A stretch of DNA of 64,000 bases from Pelargonium tetragonum (Eukaryota; Streptophyta; Magnoliopsida; Geraniales; Geraniaceae). Positions within the stretch are counted from its first letter, which is position 1. The number at the start of each line of letters is the position of its first letter. The notes under the pieces are model-generated. The model ran no database searches and was not told the DNA's origin. It saw only the letters and a list, made by a program, of their open reading frames with translations. The stretch is taken from NCBI GenBank assembly GCA_036897445.1, contig JAYMTL010000021.1, forward strand, positions 1 to 64,000, in the 5' to 3' direction. Made by a program: the position numbers and the translations under genes. Of the stretch, positions 13,681 to 27,561 are shown in pieces.

Positions 13681-14169
13681 TCTAATAAAGAAGTCCAGGC
13701 TGCAAGAAAAAAAGCTACTGGTATAGCTAAGAGTGTAGGTCTAGGCCTGAGTAAGAGTAACAAACAAGAAGAAGTTTTATGGGATTAGAACCTATGTCTT
13801 ACTGTGTTAATGTTATAGGGGTTGTTAAGGAATATTGACTGAGATAGAAATGCCCCTGTTAGTAGGTTTTACAAGAGATAAGGGACTAAGTGAGTTGCTT
13901 TTATGGGGATTGGGTTAATTAAGTAGAAAAGTTTTCAAGTAGGCTTGTTAGAGGATTTCTTTTCGTTTTTCTGGGAGCTTCTTTCTGTTTCTACTTTGTT
14001 AAAAGCCTTTTCAAAAGCATAGGAATTGGGTGAAGAGTTTAAGAAGCGAGTCGTTGGATATTTCAAGTTTTTCTCGTCTAATGCTACTAAGATTAAGTGG
14101 ATACCGCAGGGGTTTTGGGGTTTCGTAGGAGTAAGGGAAGGGGTCCTGGTCTTACAAAAAAAGTGGTAG
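13681..14169 (+). pseudogene. Coding-like fossil patch, family unknown
   Basis: This plus-strand stretch is richer in G and T than its surroundings. Its frames hold long runs of protein-like codons, including a basic alanine/lysine-rich start and aromatic-rich segments such as DFFSFFWELL and ATKIKWIPQGFWGF. It is broken, with more than five interruptions over about 490 bases, and no single frame spans it. I recognise no catalytic motif or domain. A decayed mobile-element or host reading frame is inferred from the codon texture; the family cannot be named. A random origin is less likely than for the short frames elsewhere but not excluded. Confidence 0.35.
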
Positions 14170-17100
14170 GTAAGATTATAGTTTTATGGAATGCAAGCCT
14201 TTTACGGGGTTTACTATTCAACCCAGACCTTAGAAAGTTTTTACTGAAAAGAATTTTTCATTTTATTTCAAATTCCTGGCCTTGATTTCACTCAACAAAT
14301 TTCCTAAGGATTTTTTCTGAAAAACTACTAAATTCAGAATAATTTTTTCGATTGAAAATTTATTACCTAGAGAGTACTTAGTCTGAATACTTTGTACGAT
14401 CTTTCTTTCCTTTAAATAGGACTTCAAAACACAATAGGTACTACTATAAGAAAGGAAAGATAAATAAGGACCTTGATAGCTAATCAAGCATTTTTCCAAT
14501 TATATATTTATATATTTAGTGAACTCACTCTTCTGGTTGAATCCGGAAGCTCTTATATCAGTAGAATAGGGTTGTAAAATATTAAGGGCACCTGGGGCGT
14601 TTTTAAGCGGCTCCTGAGACTTTTTGGATTTTTTCCTTTGGAAAGGGTCTCGTATTCAGCCAGATTTGTGAATTCAAAATCTGAAACTTTCTTTTAATTA
14701 TTCGTTAAACACTCAGGAATTTCATTCTTGTTAGAACTTAGAACAAAAAAATAGACTTTTAACAATAAGAGGTACTTAGGTTTTTAGTTCCTTTCCGGCA
14801 AAGAGCTTTGGCTTATTAGCTTTTGAATAATCTATTGATAAATATACCGAGACCTGACGCGAACTTCTTTTTTGATTCTGGATAAGATACATTACCTATT
14901 TTTTAGTAAGAGGCCTATACTTCTTAAAGGTAACCTAGCGAAGTAAAAGAAAGATAGTAACTATTGCCAGCGTGTAACCTTTTTTTACAACTAAATCTAA
15001 TTTTTACAAGACTTAAGATCCCTTTTATATAAAAGAATTACTTAAAGTTTTGTGTTTCCCGGATTTTATAACTAATAGTAATTCGTTGGTTCAAATCTAA
15101 AATACTAGTCTTGTTTTAGAAGGAAAGCGTTGTCAATCCAACGAGTCCAGAAGCTTCAGTCCTTTCTTCAAGACATAGCGAACAGATAATTTACATGAGA
15201 AGGTTAGTACACAGTACTAAAGTCAAACCACTTTCATAGAATATTCGAAAATGAAAACCTACTTTTAATTAAAGATTTTAGGAGGAATTTGCACAATATT
15301 AACATTGTAATGTTAATATACTTAACTTAATATGATAGGTTAAAGAGTTCTTTTTCTGTAGGGTACCCCCCTCACAGTTCCTAAAAATACGCAGTAAAGC
15401 CTTTTCCCTAGCCGGTATATTACGCAGGATTTCTTAATCCCTTATGGCCCTTCTCTTTTTTATAGAGAATTAAGCACTTGCTAGGGGAAAGGACTTTCAC
15501 TCTGGGAGAATTTAACAGGGTTTCAATCTATTTCTATAACTATTCTAGGGGTTTTTTATAGGTATTGAGTCCTCTCTTTGGAAATCTAGTACAGGACTTT
15601 CTTGCGGGTGTCTTTTAACTTTTTCCTAACTCAGTTTGACTTAAACCGCCTACTTAAAACTCCACAAGGATACCATAGTATATATTACCTCGGATTAATC
15701 TTAATAATAGAAGTGTTATTTTTTAGAAGATCCCCCGAAAAAATCCTATGCTCACAATAGGGCCGCATGCCGAGTCTTTTTGGAGGAACTTTGAGGGGAT
15801 CCGGGTTTTCAAATTATTATCGACAAGTTTCTTATCTTTGACTTTTCGAGTTATATCTTATGAATTGACGGAATAAAAAGTCTATTAAGCGAAGGCTACC
15901 CCATTTTATTTATAGTACTTTCTATACTTGTAATTTTGAAGAAATTATAAAGCCCACCTTAGTTTTAATCTTGTTAAAGGGATCCCTGAAAGTAACCCCA
16001 ACGCCTCTTGGCATACACGTAATTGTAGGACTAAAACCTGTAAAAAGTTTTTCAGGACGGCCATATCCAACACAGGAGCCGGGCTAATTACTCAAAAAGC
16101 CCCCCTCGTATAACTTTTGAAAGGGCATGCAGTAAAAAAGAACTCACAGGAAATTCCCTTGGTTTACGGATCCCTTACTTAACTTAAATTCCATGGCATT
16201 AGGGGAGAAAACTCGAGTTTAAACGTCCCTATTTTTTTTTTTCATGAGTGTATAAATTCTCAAAAGTCAAGAGAAGGGGAGCCTGGGGCACAGTAAAGAC
16301 TTCCTTGTCTAAGCTTTTAAACCTTAATTTCAAGAAGTAAGAATCTCTTTTTAGGTTTCCTTAAACGATAAAGGGCTCTCCCTGCTTTTGACTTTTATCT
16401 CTATTCTACGAAACCGCTACTAGCCAAAGCTCCTGCCTCGTAAAACCGATATATACATAAAACCAGGGTTGGACTACCCATATCTAAACTTGTTAGGATT
16501 ATCCTTTACTTTATTATAAATAAGCCAAGACCCTGAGCTAACTACCAATATTACTGTGTACAAGCACTTTACCTAAGGAGCCTAACCCAATTATACAACT
16601 TGGAAAACTCGGGTTTCCTTTAAGACTAAGACTCACAAGCTCGGAAAAGCAAAAAGAAGTTTCTTGGTGATGAATGACAAAAACTTAGGATTACTCTAGC
16701 AAGGGTGCAGTATAAGTACAAGGAATTCCAAATGAGAATCCCTGTGATAGTGTTTTGACTCCCTTTTTACTAAAAAAGTGGTCTTGAGGACCCCTAGTAT
16801 AACAAGTTCGAGTTGGTGAAATACCTTGGGCTTGCTTAAAGGGAAGCTCTGATTCTTATGAGACGCGTAAATTTAGATTCATTCGGAAAGCACAAAAAGA
16901 GGTCTAGTTAGCCTAAGTTAGTAAAGGGACAGAAAGTACTGGAAAAGCAATAAATCAGAAGGAAGTTAACAGTGTAACACATTAACCAAAAAGCAATTCG
17001 GGTATAAAGTCTTTCCTTGTAAGTTAGCTTTAGAACTATGAACTGCAAAATAAGCGGGAACTTGATCCATAAAAAGCTTTTCTCTTTACTTTTCTTAATT

Positions 17101-20100
17101 CTGGGCCGAAATTCCTCGTTTTATTTAACTTTGTAACTAAGACTTTTAACTATATCAAGGGGGTCCCCCGAACGCCACCCTTTTCTCTGCAAATCATTTG
17201 CTAGATTCCCCCTCGTTAGAATCTTTTGTCAACTCACGGGGGCCCCTCTTTTACGGGTATAAGGGCATATATTAAATGAAAATCACTCGACTTAAGATTT
17301 GCGGGGAACCGCTTCTAAAAAAACTAGTGCCTTCTATTTTCGTAATTCGAAAGGAAGTAGACGCGTTTTATAAAACCGGCAATCTGAGTTAATGAATGAG
17401 AAAAGAGCCTTTCCAAAAAGAAGGGAAATCCTAAAGAAAATATGCAGAAAGGGTTTACTAGAAAAGTTCTAATTGGAGACACTAAAGGAGAAACTACAAC
17501 TACCCCACTTTAGAATTTGTTTAAACAAACTTAAGTCTAAGATAACATTGTACCCGCTTTTTGATATTATGAATTAACAGGCTTTAGATTCTACAGGTCA
17601 CGAGGCACTCCTGCATCTGCATATTTTACAAAAAAATTTTCATTATTAACCCAAAACAAAGCCAGAAGGGCTGATTTAAGAAAAAGGTACTAAGGACAAA
17701 GTTTTTACTGATATAGGCTCCTACAAGTCTTTATTACATTACCGGAAATTGAGTAGCAAGAATTTATTGAAGATTCTATCTTCCTAACAGAGTTACTGGG
17801 ATTTCTTTTAGATTTTAGGGGTTCCGGGGAAGGGCCCCTGTGTTAAATCTCTACTAGCAATATAGCAAAAGTACATTCCTTTACTTTTTTGAAAAAACTT
17901 GCTGGATCGAAGTAGTTAGGACTAATAGTTAGATATAAAAAAGACCTTTCCAACAGGAAATAAGCACTCTCGAATAGCTGCGTAATTATGAAAAAGCAGA
18001 GGTGGTGTGCGCTTAAGAAGAAATTAGAATTTGACTTGGTTAGGGCTAGCAACTCTACTCTTTTATTGTCCCTCAAAAAAATCTTGGTACTAAAAAGGAA
18101 AAGGGTGTTTGCTATTTTAGCTAAGTGTACTGGGTAAGATTAATACAGATAAGTCAAGTTTGACTCCAAGAGTGTAGGGGTATCCCTATCTTTTTCAAAG
18201 TATCCTTATTCATATCAAGATTTTCCTCTCTTTTTGACAAAGTTTGACTTATAATCCTTTCTTGCTTCCGCAAATATTTAATACCTAGGTGTGCCTTTTT
18301 TCTTCCTTTGATATAGAGTAAAAATAGAACGAGGCACTCTCCGATCTAGAAAAGAAATTAGGTGTTTATAACCTGTGGCTAGGAGACCTTAGTTAATACA
18401 AAAATATGTGAAGAACTAAAACTCGACCACAAACTCTAGGGAGTACTCTTAGGTTTTAAATCAACTTAAAGTCACAGGCAATCATCGACATTAACGTGGA
18501 TAATCTGATGTTTTGTTGCGAAATCCGCTCTCTCAAGTAGAACCCTTGTATAGCAAGCTTTTGTTTCTTTATAACTAAAAATCTCTTAGTCCAGAGAGAC
18601 TTAATAATAAATCGAGAGTTACCCTGGAATACTAGTGGGGCTTCTACGCGCTATCAAAAAGAGCATATAGCTGCACCGGACTTCTAGGTCGTTTTTGATT
18701 AGAAATGAAAAGGGATCTCTAAGTTTATGGTTATGCTAGAAATTCACTTTAAAATATTTACTAAAGAAGCTGGTATACGAGGGAGCCCTTAATTGTGTTA
18801 CTTTCTAGTTAAGAGTTTTCATATATCTAGTTGAAATGCAACATAGAAAAGCTTACTAGCTGCTTAGGCATAAAACTTACATATTTCAAAAAATGAGGAT
18901 TTGACTAAATTTAGGCAAACCAAGGTACTACTTATCTAGGGTAATCTCTAAAAAGCCTTCCATCGGGCACTCTTAAGAATTCTTTGGCTGTTTAAGACCC
19001 CACTCCTTGGAAAGTCTTTGTACAATCTATAACAAAAACCCGGTCTCTAGAGGGGATAACCTCAAAAATTGTATTTAATATAGTAAGAACTGCAGCAAGA
19101 CTTTGAGATGTAGAATCGTACACGAGAGCCCCGTCAAACTACTATCACAAAATCTAATTAAAAAAACTCTTAAGGTACAAAAAAGTTATTCGTTAGGGTT
19201 GGTGGTTTATAAAAGAAGAATTAATTCTATCTGAATATTTCTCTCTAGTGCCTGGTAGAGGCAATTTGAGGATAAGTTGTAATCGTAACTCCAAATTTTT
19301 TTGCAGCTTCCTAAATATTTCGTGAATAAGTGTCCTGTTTTCTTAAAATCTATTACTTTAATAAGGAGATAAAAAAAGTCCTATTCTTATTGCCCTTACT
19401 TAAATAAAACGCTGAAAATTTTGATAGAGTAAATTAATAATAAACTAGTAGACAGTCATGGCTTTGAGTCTTCTCAAGCGAGGGTTGGGAAGCTTTTCTG
19501 AAAGTCAAAGTAGAGTATTGATTGATCCAAGTTGAATCTACATTAAAAAAGACAAAGGGCGTAGATCGATCGACTACTGTAGGAAATTTCTTTTAATGCG
19601 GGTTTACTTTTAACGAAGAAGTATAAGCTTTACTTAGTGAACTCAAGCATCTTAGTTAGACTGTATAATGAAGCATAAGTCCTCCTGACTAGGACTTTCT
19701 TTTGAAACAGGGGGTTATTACTGCAAAATTACGTCCAATAAATTTTAGTGAAGAATAGTTAGCTGACAACGCAAACTCAAGCGACTTTATACCACAATAA
19801 CTAAAGTGTTTTAGCGATTTTGACTTCTTAAATGTTACTTATAAGAACTCCGAAACTCTAGGGTAAAACCATATTCTTAAGTTCCTGTGATGGGAAACCC
19901 TTACAAAAAATCTACTAGAGAGCTATTCTGAGAAGATAGGTTGAACAGGTACTCTTATTACCCTAGGGTTATCCCAAAAACCCCTCCCGAATAAATAATA
20001 TATGAAGTGAATGCCTTTCAATTTTAACACAATTCAGAGAAATCCTTACATCCTGTGTCAGTTTAAGTTAGAATCTTTTATCGTCGGGTAACTATACCTA

Positions 20101-20879
20101 TAACTTGAACAGAGCAAAAACTAGAGGTTAAGTCTTGCTAGGAAATCCGAGTCAAATTTCAAAGTAACATACTCACAGGGTATAGGTAAGTAATCAGACA
20201 GGGCCCTTCTTTACTTTAATTGATATGTCATCAAATATGTACATTCTATTTCTAAAATTAAAAAAGCGATTTTTAGTAGACTCGCGTCTCTACTTTATTA
20301 TTTTTTTAGCTACACGCCGTTTGTTTGATTTTTTGATTAGTAGTATGACAAACAAGTTTTAGGGTAGTAACAAAGTCTCGAGTCCAATTACTTTTATTCT
20401 TAAGTTATAGTTTAGAAATACGTGTATATAGGACTTGGTCGAATTATAATACAAAAGCACTCTAAGTTACTTTAACTTTACTTACCTCAAATATAGTGGG
20501 GTTTACGACCTTAAAAAGGTTTAGAAAGTTTGACACAGGGATGTAAAAACTAAGTCAGTGTAGAATAAAATAGAACTGAATCGACTTTATCAAAGGAGCC
20601 CCCATAAAAATCTCGAGTTGATATTTACTTTGTTTAGAATTCCTGAAATCTTAATCTTAACATTTTTGAATTAGAAACAAGGGAATAAAGAAAGCTTTTT
20701 ACACATCTAAGGAATCTCTATAAACTATAAACTCGGGCCAGCTGTACCTTAATTATAACTATGCCAAAGCCTACTCTGCGGCAATTTCCTTGCCATAAAA
20801 CACAAGTTTAGAAACCCCCCAGGTTCCGGTTTTACCTTGAAAAGCTCGTTATTTTAGAAAAGACTCCTACTTACTTTAT
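14170..20879. other. AT-rich spacer without recognisable genes
   Basis: Frames of 62-78 codons at 14097-14499 (both strands) and 77 codons at 17843-18076 (minus) have no recognisable motif. A perfect hairpin lies at 15296-15319. A T-arm-like GGTTCAAATC with an anticodon-arm-like stretch upstream occurs near 15060-15100 but does not fold fully. An 11-base T run lies near 16232. Confidence 0.55.
15296..15319. repeat. Perfect 10-bp hairpin with 4-base loop
   Basis: ATATTAACAT (15296-15305) and ATGTTAATAT (15310-15319) are exact reverse complements around TGTA. There is no adjacent gene. Confidence 0.8.
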
Positions 20880-22110
20880 AGTTATGGCACCCTTCTTGCT
20901 TTTTATTAGTATTAGTACCCCTCATTTGTTTAGACTTCCTTTTGTTGTTCTGAGCTGGTGTAGCTACTCTATACCCCAGCTTGTTACGAAGATTAGCCTA
21001 TATAGTTACGTATTCCATGTATTAATATTCCTTCTTTCTCTTTGTTACTTTTGGAATAAATAATAAAGTGAATAAAGAGTGTAATAGATAGTATAGGCAT
21101 TGTTGTTTTAAGGTATATCCCCCTCCGGGTTTCTCGCTAATGGGGATGAAGCCCTAGATGGGTAATGTTTAAGTCTTTGTTACCGACTGGCACGAAGTAA
21201 AGAGGAGGTTGACTCTATGATAGATTCTTTTTGTACATGGATCCCTTATATCCCCAACGACTTTGTTTCTTCTTCTGGCCTAGACTGATTTTCTCTTGTT
21301 TGCTTTAGATTTGAGACTTACTTGTTCTTGACTTTATAATAGAAAGATCTTCCTTCTTGTTAGTTGCTTATCTGCGATACCTTGTATTTATATCATACCT
21401 GTAGCTTCTTTATACCTTTATTAGGAGGATAGGAGGCAGAAGAGTAGGTTAGTAAGAGCTCCTTGAGAGGTTGTACTCTTGTTATTCCCTGTAGTTATGC
21501 TATATTCTGTTGTTAGTATATTGTACTTCTTGTAGCCTGGAGCTGGTTGTTCTTGTACTTACTATTTGAATTTGAGTTATTTGTTTGAGCTAGATTCTGT
21601 AGCTGTATTAAAGCTAGGAGAAGATTCTTTAGTAGAGTTAGGTTATTTTCTTGTTATTCTAGTTAGTTCTTGTAGTAGTTACTTCTTATTCTTTATTAGT
21701 CTTCTATTTATATTATAGGATTGTACTACTGTTGCTTCTACTTCTAAGAGATATACTACTCATTGTTCTCTGTCTTTATCGCTATGGAGCATACGGCTTA
21801 GAAGGAAGAAGGTCATAGTCTCTAATCCCGACCAGAACGAGGTAGGTTTAAAGTTTTTAGAATGTATAGACTATGACTCTACTGCTGACCTTGATTCTTC
21901 TTTTGTTTTAAATTCTGTATTATCTGCTTTGTCTTTGTATTCTAGTTGTTACTCTGTATCTGTATTAGAGTTAAAAGAGTTATTATACCTGTACTATTGT
22001 TATGGTTCCCTTCCCTGTAGAGCTATTGTCTTATGGCTTCTATTGTAGTGATAGAGTATTGTACTAATATACTTCTAGTTAGGGTAGTTAGTAGGGAGGG
22101 AAGGTGTAGC
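20880..22110. pseudogene. Strand-asymmetric fossil block, probably a decayed mobile element
   Basis: The texture changes sharply here. The plus strand becomes rich in T and G with TGTAGCT, CTTGTAC and TCT repeats, and the minus strand becomes rich in A, C and G with Lys, Gln, Asn, Thr and Ser codons. On the plus strand 21719-22045 is 109 codons without a stop, but without an ATG start. On the minus strand the codons resemble the basic, glutamine-rich texture of element structural proteins. I cannot decide which strand was coding. No reverse-transcriptase, integrase or transposase motif was found, and I could not find terminal repeats by eye. The block is broken many times over. Its family is unassigned and its age looks old. 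Confidence 0.35.
21719..22045 (+). pseudogene. 109-codon stop-free frame without a start codon
   Basis: This is one of the two longest stop-free plus-strand frames I found, and it lies inside the fossil block. It is serine- and leucine-rich in its second half, with an acidic patch (DYDSTADLDSSFVLNSVL) after a basic one (LRRKK). There is no signal peptide, coiled coil or known motif. The lack of an ATG and the low-complexity surroundings argue against an intact gene. An exon or an element remnant are both possible, and I do not recognise it. Confidence 0.25.
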
Positions 22111-24645
22111 CTGACCGGTATTCCCCCGTGCTTTTTCTCTCTTATAGTAAGCAACCCAAGAATTGTTTTCTAGTACAACCCGAATTGATTTGAGGGGAAA
22201 TAAAAAACCTTGAATAAAAAAGGATCCTATCTTTGTTTTTGAACCTCTTAGAACCCTGTGGTATTTTACTTAAAAACTTAATTGAAGCATAGAAGTATAC
22301 AGAACTCTTTAAGAAAAATCCCAGTATAAAAGAAGTAGAACAAGTGTCACTCGGGGGTTGAAGGGAAGCGAGTTCTATTGATTTAAGCTACATATTTACA
22401 AAGAGACCTAATGAAAAAAGAATCCTTACTAAAAAAAGACTTAAAAAAGTAAATCATAGGCTCACCACCTCAATCAAGTAAATATCTCGGTTAAGCTAAC
22501 ATGAGTAAGACACTTTATTTATCTAGTACTGCCTCTAAACTAAGTTAATCCTAATTAGTACTTTAAAGCCCGAGATACAAGCTAATAAGGAATTTTAGAG
22601 ACTCTTATCCTACTTTTATTGAGGCAAGCTCATACTTGTAGGACTATTACTCTTTTTGAAATAGAACATAGAATAAGGCACCATATTCTGATTTGTAAAA
22701 GAAAAAGAATTTTTCTAGCTAAGTGTACTTTATAGAGGGATAGGTTTCTTAATATAGAACCTAATCCGTGTTTTGTTAACTGAATTCTTTAGGAATTCTT
22801 GCTACTTATCTTAAACTTGATTTAATTAAAAACAATACCAGTTATGCCTTTTAGAACTTTCCCTAAAGCTTCGAAAATCTCCTTAGTTAGAAACTCTCAA
22901 AAACTCTTTATTAAACAAGGAGGCCCCTCTTAATAAACATAGGGATTTCTTGTAGAAATTTCATAACATAAACGGTTCACAAACGGAATCCCAATTATTA
23001 TATACATATACTCGTCAAAAAAGATAGGATCTCAGTACCAGAAAGTGCATAACCCTTATCTTAATATAAGTATGGCCCGCCTAGAATTAATGAAAGATGA
23101 GCTCTAAACGGGAACCCTTAGGAAACTTTTTAAAGTTTTAAGACTCATGCTACTCTTATCTTAGGATTCTTGCTTCGATTGAAAATCTTCCAACTTTTTT
23201 GCTAATGAGTAACCTTTAAGGCAAGAAATCGTATTTTAAGTAATCCGTTTAAAGTCTGTCTATTCAGGAAAAAAGGTCTATAGGTTTGTTAACTCGGTAA
23301 TTTAAAGTTTCAAGAACAGGGAGATTATTACCTAATTCACCTATGAGTTTGTTAGTAATTAGAAAGATTTCTTTGCTTTTTGTTTCTCAAGTTTAGAGGC
23401 TTTGTTTTTTCCTGAGTAATTAAGAATTCTAAAAAGTTTTCAATTAATGGATTAACTGTAAAATTATATCTTATGCATTATTAACTCAAAATTGATGAAT
23501 TGACAAAACCAGGGATTAATTATAGGGGCTTATTCTAAACTTAGGATTGGCGTATTTCCTTGTATTTTACAAGGGTTGATAGTTTTAAATAACAATAACA
23601 TACTCACTGGTTCCCTTTTTCTAATCGAGTTTTGTATTGGGGATTTTAGAATTTGTAGTATCCAATTTTTGTGTTTTTGCTTTAAACTATATAATCCCTT
23701 TGTATCAAGTTTTCGGGTTTCTTCTTACAAAACATAGGTTTTTTATATCCTCCCCCGAGTAGCGGGGAAACCCTTTGAATGCCTCAAAGGCGGGTTCGAG
23801 TTAGATATGGGAGGAATTAAAACAAAGAATCTATTAGATACTAATATACAAAAGGTTTTTAAACTCGTTTTAGTAAATTTGAGGAATAAGAATCTAAGAC
23901 CTTTCGTAATAAATGCAGCTAAATTCTTTTCTAGGTAAAGCTTTTTTTACAAAATCTTTAAGGTTCAATACTAATGTTAAGAAAGCCGCTTATACACTTA
24001 GGGGATCCTGCAGTGCAAAGTTGGGCATAAGATAAGAATGGGGCCTTTTTTACGTTACAGGGGCCACCCAGGAGTTCCGTGGAAAAGAAAATAACTTAGG
24101 TAGAGATACGTTATTATAAGATCTCTCATAGCTAACAATGTTATGTTAGAGTGAGTTTTATCAAGGTAAGATTACGGGGTACCGATGCCGTTCTAATAGG
24201 TATAAAAAAAGACTTTCCTTTAGGGGATACCCTTTTCCTAACTTCATGAATCGAATTTACAGAATCTACATATTATTAGCTTGAGCTTACAAACAAATTT
24301 TTTGTTAAAAAAAGCAATCCCGATTTTCGTAAGTCAGAAGTTTTTCTGTCTTTATTTACTAAAGTCAACCCCGGGTTTATATACTTAAAGAAGAGATTAG
24401 AGTATAAGTATAACAAGCGTAGCTATGATTCCTTATACCCTTAATTAGAAAATTTCTTTAATAGGATTTCCTTCTGGGCATACACCTGTGTATAAGCGAA
24501 AAAATCTCTTTTCAAAAATTTTCTTATAGGTTTTAATCGGTTCTGTAACCTTAACGTTAGGGTTTTAATAAGATCCTTGCTTTCTGGACTACTATACTTC
24601 TATAATAAAACGTTTAAGCTACAATCAATATGGATCAGGATCTAG
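22111..24645. other. AT-rich spacer without recognisable genes
   Basis: Nothing over 60 codons. Bases 23340-23720 are T-rich with repeated GTTTT and GGGTTT but not a simple repeat. A VMPF-like tetrapeptide near 22845 is too short to mean anything. Confidence 0.6.
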
Positions 24646-24960
24646 GGCAGTACTCTTTTAGCACGGGGATGCTTTGCTAGAGCTAAGAATTTTGCTGGTA
24701 TAGATTTCAGTAAAAGTACACAGGCAAGGGTTTTAACAATCGCGGATGTCCTAGAAGCCTAAAGACAGCTAAAAAGAATTTAAGGCTATGGGTAGTAAGA
24801 CTTTTTACTAGTCAGGTCAAGCTATTCTACCAATAAAAGTAAAAGGAACAGAGTGAAAAATCTAAGGCTAAGGAGCACTTCAAGTGGATACCGTCCTCAC
24901 TCAACAGGGTCCACTTTGGATAAGAAGTCACTGTAAGTTAGTAGGAGTAGAGAAAGCGAC
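24646..24960 (+). other. Purine-rich patch, weak coding texture
   Basis: The plus strand reads for 38 codons without a stop (24646-24759) with a plausible protein texture (KNFAGIDFSKSTQARVL), then continues as Lys/Arg/Ser-rich broken frames. It resembles the larger fossil blocks in composition but is short. No family is recognised. Confidence 0.2.
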
Positions 24961-26303
24961 CCCTTTCATATTCTAGTGGCCCGCATTAACACATTAACTA
25001 CGTAAAAAAGAGATATCTCAAAAATTGAGTTCGTAGTTTTTCACTCTAAACGTATAGGATAAAACCCGCTTTTCTAAGAGGACTTTTTTGATATAGTACT
25101 TTCTAATGCTTATGTAAATTCCGAGGCACAAGAGTCTTTACATCTTATAACCGATCCTCCTTTTAGTAAGTATAGGATCCGGCAATTCTTATGAAATTCT
25201 TTTATCTAAGGCCCAGTGAATTGAAGTAACTGCGGCAGCAAACATAATAGAGAGCGCACCCTATAAAAGAAATTCCTGGCCCTAGAACAATTTTAGTCTA
25301 GCATCGTAAACTCACAGATAATTAAATTATACTTTAGAGAAACTAAGTAAGAGTCCAAATTTTATGACATTTTAGATTAAAGAGGGCTCATGGAAACGGG
25401 TGCTAGTTTTTGTATTTTACTCGTACTTCCTTTGCTCTGCCAGATTCTCGTAATAAATAAAAAACCCGACCTGAAGCAAGGACTTCTAGATAGGTTTTTA
25501 TAAGGATTAGTAAATACCTCTTAGTTTTCCCGCGTAGCTAGACAAAAAGGACTCAATTCAAAGATTTATATTGAAGGGCACTTTCGCTTACATTAAGTAT
25601 ACCTTTATCTGATAATCAGTACTCTTTACATAAGGTTAAAAAGGGATTTCAAAAGCGACGTCAATGGATAGGAGATTTTTACGAGGATTTCTGTAACTTT
25701 GTTTTACTCAGGTCACTTATTGCTATGGAATATTAGAATAAATTACATTCAGTAACTTTACAATCTTATGCTCCCTCTTTTATCTTTCCTTTTATGACTG
25801 ATTCCAGAATTAGAGGTACGCTCGTTTTTTCTTATAAAGGGCTGTAAAAACATGAGGAATAACTGCCAGATATTTTAGGATATCGGGATAGAAATATATG
25901 TAATTTTACGTTGGGTCTAGGGAATCCTGGTTTTTTGTAAGTCCTTTCTTATGGATGTTACTCTTGTAAGTACGTGTACTTAGAGATCCCATATCCGGAG
26001 CAGACTGGCAGGGCTTACTAGTCCTAAATTGTCAGGATTTTTAGCGGTATAGGCCTTATTCGTGAGCTATAAATTAAAGAGTATTTCATCTTTCTCAGTG
26101 CAAGATTTAGTAGGAGTCCTTTTGTAAAAATAAGCCAAGAATACCCGATTATAGGAAACTATAAAGACAAGCTTTCAGGAAAGGAATTTTTACTGTTAAT
26201 TTTATGCCCTTAAAAGACTTAAAACTGGAAACACAGGGAGAACCTATTACCCCAGATTTAATACTCAATTCAATTATACTAATATACTTATAATAAAAAT
26301 AAA
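24961..26303. other. AT-rich spacer
   Basis: No frame longer than 60 codons and no RNA or repeat structure recognised. Confidence 0.6.
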
Positions 26304-26381
26304 GCAGCTAGGCGGACTTGAACCTAGGGCATCCGCTATTAAGGGACTTCACTCTACTGGATTCTTTCCGCTATTCATCCA
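26304..26381 (-). pseudogene. Possible tRNA-like relic
   Basis: On the minus strand GGATGAATAGC near the 5' end and GGTTCAAGTCCGCC near the 3' end have the look and spacing of D-side and T-arm segments of a tRNA. GGTTCAAGTCC fits the B-box consensus. Stem pairing is poor and no anticodon can be assigned. Confidence 0.22.
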
Positions 26382-27561
26382 GATTAAGAATATACAAGGT
26401 TTCTTCTATACGGGCCGGGCTCCTTTTTATAAAGATATACTTGCAATTTCTTTCCAAGTCATTTTTAACCTCCTTTAGCTAGAATTCGGAAACTACAAGA
26501 TTCATTTTAGAGTAAACCCGTATGCATTCGCTTGCAATCCCCTTATTTTCTTCGTTTGGGTACTTAAAAGAGCATTTCCTTTTAAATAGTGACTTTCTGG
26601 GGATTCGCCAAGACAAGCTACAGGGTTTTCGTGGATATATATCATATGTAAGTCCGAGGCTTTGCTTTACTCAGTATTTTGGATCTAGACCTCATAGGAA
26701 AACGCAGAATCTTAACTTAGCAAGCGGGAATCCCTTTAAGAAAAGGCTTAAAAAGATAAATTCCGAATTTGATATTTTAGTATTATGTCCTTTATTCAAA
26801 TGAACTACTTCTACTTTACTTCAAAAAAAAGCTAGATTCTTAGATCCAGAAGGTATTGACACTTGTGTGTAAAAAGGCTCCAAGAGTACAGAATTCTAAG
26901 AGCTAAGGCTTCCCCAACTTATTTTTAACTACACCTATCCGGTTAAACGAGGGAAACTTCAGAGGCTTTAACTTATACCTTCAAATTCTAGCAATTATTC
27001 CATGCAGATATAACCTATTTATTTGTATTTAGTTTAACTTTTAAAGAAGCGGGTTTTAACTCTATACAAATAAAAAAAAAAGAACGTATTAGATTCCCCT
27101 TTTACTATATACTGAAGAACTTCCTAGAATAGAATATTCCAAGACTTATAAAAAGCCCTTACCAAAGAGAACACAGTCCTTTTTTTCTTTTTTCTCTATG
27201 CCTACACCTATTGCCCAAACGCTTTTTACAAAGAAGTCCTTACTTTTTAGGATTTTTTGCTTCCTTTAAAATCTATCACTAAATAAATACCTTAAATATG
27301 AGTCGCCCAAAACTCCATCCAAGGGAATCCCTTAGCTAATTTAAAAGGTCTATATCTGAATTTCTTCGTTCTCCTATTGCGCGACCCTTACCATTGTCGA
27401 GAAATCCACACTAGAGTTAAACGCTTCTTGAGACTTTCTTTATTAGAAGTTTTATTCCCTTTATCTTACCCCCCCGTTTTAGTACCTTTGACTTGCGTAA
27501 AAATGGGGAGTCATAAAAAAGTAATGGATAAGTATGTCTTTATTATACAATAGGGAAAATT
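26382..27561. other. AT-rich spacer with one 93-codon frame
   Basis: A plus-strand frame of 93 codons runs 26522-26803 from an ATG. It has no recognisable motif, signal or membrane segment, and its length is within chance expectation. The remainder holds an A run near 27068 and nothing else of note. Confidence 0.5.

Noticed and set aside
22840-22925. VMPF-like word suggesting a reverse-transcriptase block
   Set aside because: It is four residues only, with none of the other conserved blocks at the proper spacing.
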